In this document: positions 15,014 through 19,647 of the stretch, piece by piece | How positions within the stretch are numbered: position 1 is the stretch's first letter | Layout of the letters: each line of letters begins with the position of its first letter | NCBI GenBank assembly: GCA_002342365.1 | Contig: DDPV01000024.1 | Location: 1 to 19,647 of the forward strand | Source of the DNA: Burkholderiales bacterium UBA2459 | GTDB lineage: Bacteria > Pseudomonadota > Gammaproteobacteria > Burkholderiales > Burkholderiaceae_E | Length of the DNA stretch: 19,647 bases | Direction: 5' to 3' | The notes under the pieces: model-generated | Database searches by the model: none | The model's input: the letters and a program-made list of their open reading frames with translations, nothing else | Told to the model about the DNA's origin: nothing | Made by a program: the position numbers and the translations under genes

Positions 15014-16021
15014 ATGACGGCCAAGCGAGCATCGCCCCTGGTTTTTGTCGCCCTGTGTTTTTCGGCGCTGGCACTCTACCCGCTCGTTGGCGGACAGTTT
15101 GGTGTTGACCTGGTGAGCAAGATCATGATTTATGCAATCTTCGCGCTCAGTCTCGAACTCCTGGTGGGAGGCACTGGTCTTGTCTGTTTTGGCCATGCCG
15201 CGTTTTTCGGGATCGGTGCCTATGCCGCCGTCTTGCTTGCACCCGAAACCGAGGCGGCAGGCGCTGGTTTGCTGGCACTTTCGGTTCTCATGGCGGCCGC
15301 TTATGCCCTCGTTGTGGGTGCACTTTCGCTTCGCACATCGGGCGTTTACTTCATTATGGTAACGCTTGCGTTTGCGCAAATGGCCTACTACCTGGTTCAC
15401 GATACGCCGCTTGGCGGCGGCACCGATGGTATTTATCTTTTGATCAAACCGGTTTTCGGAGCCTTTGATCTGGATCGGCCGCTGAACCTTTACTTTCTCA
15501 TTCTCCTGAGCCTTGTGCTGGTCTTCGCTTTCCTGGCCCTGTTGTACCGGTCTCGGTTCGGTCGTGCGCTCGCAGGTATCCGGGTCAATGAACAGCGAAT
15601 GCGGGCCACCGGCTTTTCCACCTATCCCTACAAGCTCGCAGCGTTTACGCTCTCGGGTGCACTCGCGGGCTTGGCAGGCTTTTTGTTTGCTGTCAAAGAT
15701 GGTTTCGTGAATCCCGAGATGCTCAGCTGGCACTTATCAGGGTCGGTTCTCATCATGCTGATTTTGGGTGGGATCGGACACTTGCGGGGCGCACTGATCG
15801 GAGCATTCTCCTTTGCCTTACTCCAGGAATTTTTCAAGTCCGAAGCCGTTTTCGGATCCTTTGCCAAGCACTGGCATCTGGGCTTGGGACTGAGCATCAT
15901 GGCCTGCGTTGCCCTGCTGCCGCATGGCCTTGTGGGCATCCCAGGTCAATTACGCGAGCGCTTGGCCCGGCAGGCTGCGCAGCGTTCGCAAGGCACAGGG
16001 GCAGTCGATGAGCGGATCTGA
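15014..16021 (+). CDS. livM: Branched-chain-type ABC transporter permease, LivM family
   Basis: This is the second permease of the importer. The 335-residue protein has many membrane segments and the LivM signature GGTGLVCFGHAAFFGIGAYAA near residues 51-72, with a later LAGLAGFLFAVKDGFVNPE and LGGIGHLRGALIGA. Length fits the family. The ATG at 15014 has only weak ribosome-binding bases (GGAT directly before it), so translation may be coupled to livH. The last 14 nt overlap livG, which supports tight co-expression of the permease and ATPase. Confidence 0.9.
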   Translation: MTAKRASPLVFVALCFSALALYPLVGGQFGVDLVSKIMIYAIFALSLELLVGGTGLVCFGHAAFFGIGAYAAVLLAPETEAAGAGLLALSVLMAAAYALVVGALSLRTSGVYFIMVTLAFAQMAYYLVHDTPLGGGTDGIYLLIKPVFGAFDLDRPLNLYFLILLSLVLVFAFLALLYRSRFGRALAGIRVNEQRMRATGFSTYPYKLAAFTLSGALAGLAGFLFAVKDGFVNPEMLSWHLSGSVLIMLILGGIGHLRGALIGAFSFALLQEFFKSEAVFGSFAKHWHLGLGLSIMACVALLPHGLVGIPGQLRERLARQAAQRSQGTGAVDERI

Positions 16022-16781
16022 GCCCGAACAAAACGGAGCCAACCCCATTCTGCGTTGCGAAAATCTTTCCCGGCGGTGGGGTGGCTTGCTTGCGGTTAAC
16101 CAGGTTTCCCTCGCCTTCTGGCGCGGTGAGGTGCACGCTGTCATCGGCACAAACGGCGCAGGCAAATCCACCCTGATCCATATGCTCTGCGGTGAGATCG
16201 AACCAACGTCGGGGTCGGTGTTTCTTCATTCAGCCGATGTGACCCGATGGTCACAAGCCCGCCGCGCGCGGGCAGGACTTGGCCGCAGCTATCAGCGCAG
16301 CACGATTTTCCCGAGCTTTAGCGTGCTTGAAAATTGCAGACTTGCTGCTCAGGCTCGATCACCCAAGCCCTGGCACTGGTGGGAGCCGGCCTCGCGTTGC
16401 GAGGCGAGCCTTGCTGCAGCCACGCTGGCAGCCCGACAGAGCGGCTTACACGATGACCTAGACCGCGCGGCGGGGCTATTGAGTCACGGCCAGAAGCGAC
16501 AACTTGAAATCGCGATGTGTCTGGCAACTGCTCCGCAAGTTCTGCTGCTCGATGAGCCCTTGGCCGGCATGGGCGCAGAGGAGACCGAACGCATGCTGGC
16601 GCTTCTGGCTGCGCTCAAAGCGGATCATGCGATCGTGTTGGTTGAACATGATATGGATGCGGTGTTTCGCATTGCTGATCGCATGACCGTTATGGTTAAT
16701 GGATCTATTATCGCCTCGGGAAGCCCACAGGCTGTGCGACACAACCCGCAGGTCCAGGCCGCTTACCTTGGTGAGCATTGA
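16008..16781 (+). CDS. livG: Branched-chain-type ABC transporter ATP-binding protein, LivG family
   Basis: This is one of the two cytoplasmic ATPases driving the importer. The 257-residue protein has Walker A GTNGAGKS at 47-54, the signature LSHGQKRQLEIA, Walker B VLLLDEPLAGM, and VLVEHDMDAVF with the switch histidine. The start at ATG 16008 gives a standard N-terminus (ILRCENLSRRWGGLLAVNQVSL); the frame is open further upstream inside livM, but that extension is not LivG-like. It overlaps livM by 14 nt and ends one base before the livF start. Confidence 0.9.
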   Translation: MSGSEPEQNGANPILRCENLSRRWGGLLAVNQVSLAFWRGEVHAVIGTNGAGKSTLIHMLCGEIEPTSGSVFLHSADVTRWSQARRARAGLGRSYQRSTIFPSFSVLENCRLAAQARSPKPWHWWEPASRCEASLAAATLAARQSGLHDDLDRAAGLLSHGQKRQLEIAMCLATAPQVLLLDEPLAGMGAEETERMLALLAALKADHAIVLVEHDMDAVFRIADRMTVMVNGSIIASGSPQAVRHNPQVQAAYLGEH

Positions 16782-16782
16782 C

Positions 16783-17508
16783 ATGCGCTCGCAGGCCTTG
16801 CAAGAACCCATCCTGCAGGCACAGGCTGTGCACGCTTGGTATGGATCAAGCCACATCGTGCATGGCATCGATCTGACAATCAGCCGAGGCCAAACGCTTG
16901 CTTTGCTCGGCCGCAACGGGATGGGCAAAAGCACGCTGATTCGCTGTCTGCTTGGACACGTCAGCCAGCGTGAAGGTCGCGTGTTGTTATTCGGGCAGGA
17001 TGTTTCAAAGCGACCCCCGCACGAGATTGCGCGCCGTGGCGTGGCCTATGTACCGGAAGGCAGAGGCATTTTCCCGAATCTCTCGGTTCGCGAAAATCTT
17101 GTCATGGCCGCGCGTCCTTCGCCTCAACAAAGGCGCGGCTGGGACTTGCACCGCGTGTGGGCGAGTTTTCCGCGACTTGCCGAGCGGATTCATCACCTCG
17201 GTTCGCAGCTGTCGGGCGGTGAGCAGCAAATGCTCGCGATTGGCCGAGCGCTGATGACGCAGCCCGAATTGATCATCTTGGATGAAGCCACTGAAGGTCT
17301 TGCTCCGCTGATCGTGGCTGAGATCTGGCGTGTGATTGGCACCGTCCGCGAAGACGGCATCGCCACACTGATCGTGGATCGGGATTACCGCAAACTACTC
17401 GCCCACGCCGACCAAGCCATCGTTTTGCAAAAAGGCAAAATTGTCTTGGGCGGCGAGGCCGCTGCGCTTCGTGATAACCCCTTGCTCGCCACCCTTCTTG
17501 GTGTGTGA
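16783..17508 (+). CDS. livF: Branched-chain-type ABC transporter ATP-binding protein, LivF family
   Basis: This is the second ATPase of the importer. The 241-residue protein has Walker A GRNGMGKS at 43-50, signature LSGGEQQMLAIGRAL, and Walker B LIILDEATEGLAP. Where LivF proteins normally read LLVEQN after the Walker B strand, this one reads LIVDRDYRKLL, a small deviation in the H-loop region. ATG 16783 is preferred because GGTGAG in the end of livG lies 7 nt upstream; it starts one base after the livG stop. This is the last gene of the bclA-transporter run; no strong terminator follows. Confidence 0.9.
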   Translation: MRSQALQEPILQAQAVHAWYGSSHIVHGIDLTISRGQTLALLGRNGMGKSTLIRCLLGHVSQREGRVLLFGQDVSKRPPHEIARRGVAYVPEGRGIFPNLSVRENLVMAARPSPQQRRGWDLHRVWASFPRLAERIHHLGSQLSGGEQQMLAIGRALMTQPELIILDEATEGLAPLIVAEIWRVIGTVREDGIATLIVDRDYRKLLAHADQAIVLQKGKIVLGGEAAALRDNPLLATLLGV

Positions 17509-17589
17509 CCTGGCAAAGCGCAGGCAAAACCCGAAGCAGCTGGGATGGCTAGGTATGGAGGCTCGATGAAAGCGCCCGCACGATGAAGC

Positions 17590-17618
17590 TTGACAGGGCT
17601 TGAAGGCGTCGCTATTTA
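17590..17618 (+). promoter_or_regulatory. Possible promoter of the cysteine-cluster gene
   Basis: A consensus TTGACA (17590-17595) is followed after 17 bp by TATTTA (17613-17618), a poor -10. Transcription would begin near 17625, at the AAGGAG ribosome-binding site itself, giving a leader of only about 14 nt. The perfect -35 and spacing are suggestive but the -10 is weak. Confidence 0.3.
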
Positions 17619-17638
17619 TCGGACAAGGAGAGTTAAAG

Positions 17639-18085
17639 TTGCCTTTTGAGCATTGCAAGGTTTGCAAAAAGTGCTGCCACGTTGACCCGGGCTATCCGTC
17701 ACTGGAAGTTCCTTTGCTAGCGGCTGAACAAAAACGCTGGAAGCAGCTTGTGATCGACACATCCTGCCGTTTTCTGGGGGCTTCCGGTTGCGATCTAGGC
17801 AGCGCCAAGCCCTTTGCCTGCGAGCAGTACCCTCTGTCATACGACCCGGATCAGAATCGCTATTATTTTGATGCCGACTGTCCGCTCTTTGAGCGGTATC
17901 AGGACGAATTGCGTGTTGACGGCAGTCAGGCGCAGGAGCACTTTGAACGCATTCGCAATCGTATTGACGCGCTCCGGCAACGCCACAGCACATTTTTAGC
18001 ACGCAACTTTGCGCTCGATACCGACTACTTTGAACTGCTGCCCCTGGAGGTTCCTCAAAAGCTCATCGGGCCGACCAAAACTTAA
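17639..18085 (+). CDS. YkgJ-like cysteine-cluster protein (putative metal-binding)
   Basis: The 148-residue protein starts with a CxxCxxCC cluster (C6, C9, C12, C13) followed by CRFLGASGC (C43, C51), KPFACEQYP (C61) and DADC (C81). This pattern is that of YkgJ/CxxCxxCC family proteins, which are proposed to bind zinc or iron; their biochemical role is not established. The TTG start at 17639 is chosen because AAGGAG lies 8 nt upstream and the cysteine cluster then begins at residue 6, as is usual in the family. An in-frame TTG at 17600 would put that ribosome-binding site inside the gene. It converges on the SET-domain gene with a 4-nt overlap of the ends. Confidence 0.8.
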   Translation: MPFEHCKVCKKCCHVDPGYPSLEVPLLAAEQKRWKQLVIDTSCRFLGASGCDLGSAKPFACEQYPLSYDPDQNRYYFDADCPLFERYQDELRVDGSQAQEHFERIRNRIDALRQRHSTFLARNFALDTDYFELLPLEVPQKLIGPTKT

Positions 18086-18525
18086 AAGCTGTGCACCGCA
18101 CCAAAGCTATGATCGTAATCCATGGTCAGCTCTTCACCTTTGCGGATGCTCAGCAAACTCAGAAAGCTGCCATCGCTTTGCATACGCAGATTGGGCTCTT
18201 TGTCATGGTTGAGGTAAACCGCCATATCGACCACGTTCAGACCGGTACTGGGCACAAGAAATCCGGCCTCATCAAAATAGCAGAACATCTTCAATGCTTT
18301 TTGAACTGCCTTTGGCAGCGTTTTCACCGCGCTATGACTTAGCCTCAGTTCCCGAAACTTCAAACGACTCACCAGCGGATCAATGCCTTTCGGAATGGAT
18401 CGGATTGCAAAAACGCCAATACCGTGCCGGGTTGATGGCCTCAATTCACAGTAAAGCTCCTTGCGCAAACCCTCAAGCAAGGCTGCCGCAAGCGCGCCCT
18501 GCTGGCAACCCGAATCGCGTGTCAT
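18082..18525 (-). CDS. Small SET-domain protein, putative protein lysine methyltransferase
   Basis: The 147-residue protein contains the core SET motifs in order: GIG of HGIGVFAIRSIPKG (35-37), the NH motif in YLNHDKEPN (N106, H107), and GEELTMDYD with the conserved tyrosine Y137. Free-standing bacterial SET proteins of this size are predicted S-adenosylmethionine-dependent lysine methyltransferases; the target cannot be read from sequence. There is no post-SET cysteine cluster. The ATG at 18523-18525 has no clear ribosome-binding site and follows the stop of the upstream GNAT-like gene by 30 bp, so the pair is probably one transcript. Its stop overlaps the end of the convergent cysteine-cluster gene. 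Confidence 0.75.
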   Translation of the reverse strand: MTRDSGCQQGALAAALLEGLRKELYCELRPSTRHGIGVFAIRSIPKGIDPLVSRLKFRELRLSHSAVKTLPKAVQKALKMFCYFDEAGFLVPSTGLNVVDMAVYLNHDKEPNLRMQSDGSFLSLLSIRKGEELTMDYDHSFGAVHSF

Positions 18526-18555
18526 GAGTAAGCCGAGGCTGGATGCCTGCTGAAC

Positions 18556-19470
18556 TCAGCTGCCAGGCAGCAGGAAATCAGCGGCATTCCAGACCCGCTT
18601 GGGGTCACGCTCAAGCCGATTCCAGTCAGCGGAGCAAAAATCCGTATGCAGGGGTGAGCCAGAATCGAGCATCAAAGGATGTTGCGCTGGGCACAAGGCA
18701 AGCGAGAAGATCGGTTCAACATGGTTAACGAAAAGGCGCTTGTAAGGGAAGTCCCCCACCGGTCCTAAGTTATAATACTCGTAACCTTGATCGTAGGTCC
18801 ACTGTGCGGCAAGCAAACAGGCATAGAGACCGGGCGAGTGGTTTCGAAACAAGGGATTCCACTGACAAAAACTCCCATAAACCTGGCTGCGCTCGGGCAA
18901 GATGATGGAGACGTCGGTAAGTACGATCTGCTCGTCGCCGCTGAGCACTTGCAAAATCAACACATCCAGTTCACTGACGTAATCAAGAAAGCCTTCGACC
19001 TCTGCAGGATCAATCGCATAGCGCGCAAAGTGATCAGCGCCCCAGGCATAAATGTCCTTGGCCGTGAGCAATGCCCCGGGCAATTGCTCAACCCGGTGCT
19101 CAAAGCGGCGATGCTTTTGCCGCAGCTCCTTGAACTTTCGGGCGCGACGACCTTCGGTCCAATACCCCTGCTCACGAACCGCGACGAAGCCGTAGGCATC
19201 ATCGATCGGATGACCCCAATCGCTCTCGGGAGGAAGTGCATAAATCAGCAAAGGCTGCGGCGCAATCCGCAACATCGATTCGTTCACATCGATGTAGGGG
19301 CAAAGCGCATCCCAGCGGGTCGTGAAATAGGCGATTTCGTCGTGGTAGCTATGGACATACAGATTTGAGGCGGTCCAGCTTTGGTGGCCCAAGCGATACG
19401 ACCGCTCGGCAAGCTCGAGGTCAGCGAGTGGCTCATAAGACGGGGTTAGAGCAAGCTTTTCCAAAGGCAT
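18556..19470 (-). CDS. GNAT/arginyltransferase-like protein, unknown substrate
   Basis: The product is 304 residues if it begins at ATG 19468-19470; a TTG three codons upstream (19477-19479) would give 307. No ribosome-binding site decides. No membrane segment or signal peptide is seen. The C-terminal third contains NHSPGLYACLLAAQWTYDQG followed by YYNLGPVGDFPYKRLF. This is close in shape to the end of acyl- or aminoacyl-transferases of the GNAT/leucyl-arginyl-transferase/FemAB type (GxxLxxxxI..A...G..Y..LG......YK..F). The central WTEGRRARKFKELRQKHRR patch is very basic. The assignment is by motif shape only and the substrate is unknown. It lies 30 bp upstream of the SET-domain gene, suggesting a pair that modifies proteins. 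Confidence 0.6.
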   Translation of the reverse strand: MPLEKLALTPSYEPLADLELAERSYRLGHQSWTASNLYVHSYHDEIAYFTTRWDALCPYIDVNESMLRIAPQPLLIYALPPESDWGHPIDDAYGFVAVREQGYWTEGRRARKFKELRQKHRRFEHRVEQLPGALLTAKDIYAWGADHFARYAIDPAEVEGFLDYVSELDVLILQVLSGDEQIVLTDVSIILPERSQVYGSFCQWNPLFRNHSPGLYACLLAAQWTYDQGYEYYNLGPVGDFPYKRLFVNHVEPIFSLALCPAQHPLMLDSGSPLHTDFCSADWNRLERDPKRVWNAADFLLPGS

Positions 19471-19479
19471 CCGATACAA

Positions 19480-19490
19480 ATTACTGTAAT
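19480..19490. promoter_or_regulatory. Palindrome ATTACTGTAAT upstream of the GNAT-like gene
   Basis: A perfect 5-bp arm palindrome around a central T lies 9 bp before the ATG and is followed by an AT-rich stretch (to about 19517) containing a minus-strand TATAAA. It could be an operator at the promoter of the GNAT-like/SET gene pair. No matching -35 was found, and the short arms could be chance in AT-rich DNA. Confidence 0.25.
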
Positions 19491-19602
19491 CATTATTTTA
19501 TTTATACAACGAACAATGTTTCCCGTACCCCAAGCTTAGCGAACTTTACAGGAATGATTCAAGCCCCCGTTCAGCGTTTCATCAACAAGTCGACAACACG
19601 AG

Positions 19603-19646
19603 GGCACTGCGCAGGTACGAAGTCGGCACAGCGCAGGTACGAAGTT
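19603..19646. repeat. Two tandem copies of a 22-bp repeat reaching the window edge
   Basis: Positions 19603-19624 and 19625-19646 are 20 of 22 bases identical. The shared core GCGCAGGTACGAAGT starts at 19609 and 19631. Differences are T/A at the sixth base and C/T at the last. The copies abut directly with no spacer. The array may continue beyond the window. The stretch 19491-19602 before it holds no gene I can support. Confidence 0.7.
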
Positions 19647-19647
19647 G

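Noticed and set aside
14702..15733. 343-codon open frame on the minus strand
   Set aside because: It lies opposite livH and livM, both with clear family motifs; its translation is polar, rich in K/R/E/H and without any domain, as expected for the antisense of hydrophobic coding DNA.
18087..18108. Hairpin at the 3' end of the SET gene as a terminator
   Set aside because: The stem (AGCT/GTGC with a bulge) is short and interrupted and lies within coding sequence; the T-run after it on the minus strand is broken.
19603..19647. CRISPR array
   Set aside because: The repeat copies abut with no spacer and no cas genes are present.

Overview
The window reads as chromosomal DNA of a betaproteobacterium (Burkholderiales or Rhodocyclales type). 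The support is an aerobic benzoyl-CoA (box) cluster with a BoxR regulator and benzoate-CoA ligase, close protein-level resemblance to Azoarcus-type Box proteins, moderate GC, dense coding and mostly Shine-Dalgarno-led starts. I saw no tRNA, rRNA, insertion sequence, phage gene or CRISPR array.

Layout. (1) 1-111: the signal-peptide end of an exported protein running off the left edge on the minus strand. (2) 316-3226: trkA-trkH, the potassium uptake system, overlapping by ATGA and preceded by a possible five-codon leader cistron. (3) 3223-4833, minus: a potassium channel with two complete voltage-sensor domains in series before one pore. It converges on trkH with overlapping stop codons and has its own promoter. 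(4) 4951-10019, minus: the box operon, transcribed boxC-boxB-boxA and then probably two small unknown genes. (5) 10056-11018, minus: boxR. (6) 11145-17508, plus: bclA followed by a complete branched-chain-amino-acid-type ABC importer (binding protein, two permeases, two ATPases). (7) 17639-18085, plus: a YkgJ-like cysteine-cluster protein, converging on a minus-strand pair made of a small SET-domain protein and a GNAT/arginyltransferase-like protein. (8) 19480-19647: a non-coding edge containing a palindrome and two tandem copies of a 22-bp unit.

How the genes work together. The importer probably brings in benzoate or a related aromatic acid. BclA makes benzoyl-CoA, BoxA/BoxB form the 2,3-epoxide, and BoxC opens the ring. 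BoxR (XRE DNA-binding domain fused to a shikimate-kinase-like sensor) should repress until benzoyl-CoA accumulates. A 12-bp identical element, GCAGTATTGTGC on the minus strand, covers the predicted -10 of both the box promoter and the boxR promoter in the same register. The second copy also lies at the predicted start of bclA transcription, so one site could control both sides of the cluster. No boxD (semialdehyde dehydrogenase) is present in the window.

The strongest candidates for something undescribed are the tandem-voltage-sensor channel beside trkAH, the two small genes at the end of the box operon, and the SET/GNAT-like pair. Function assignments come from reading motifs; no database search was possible.
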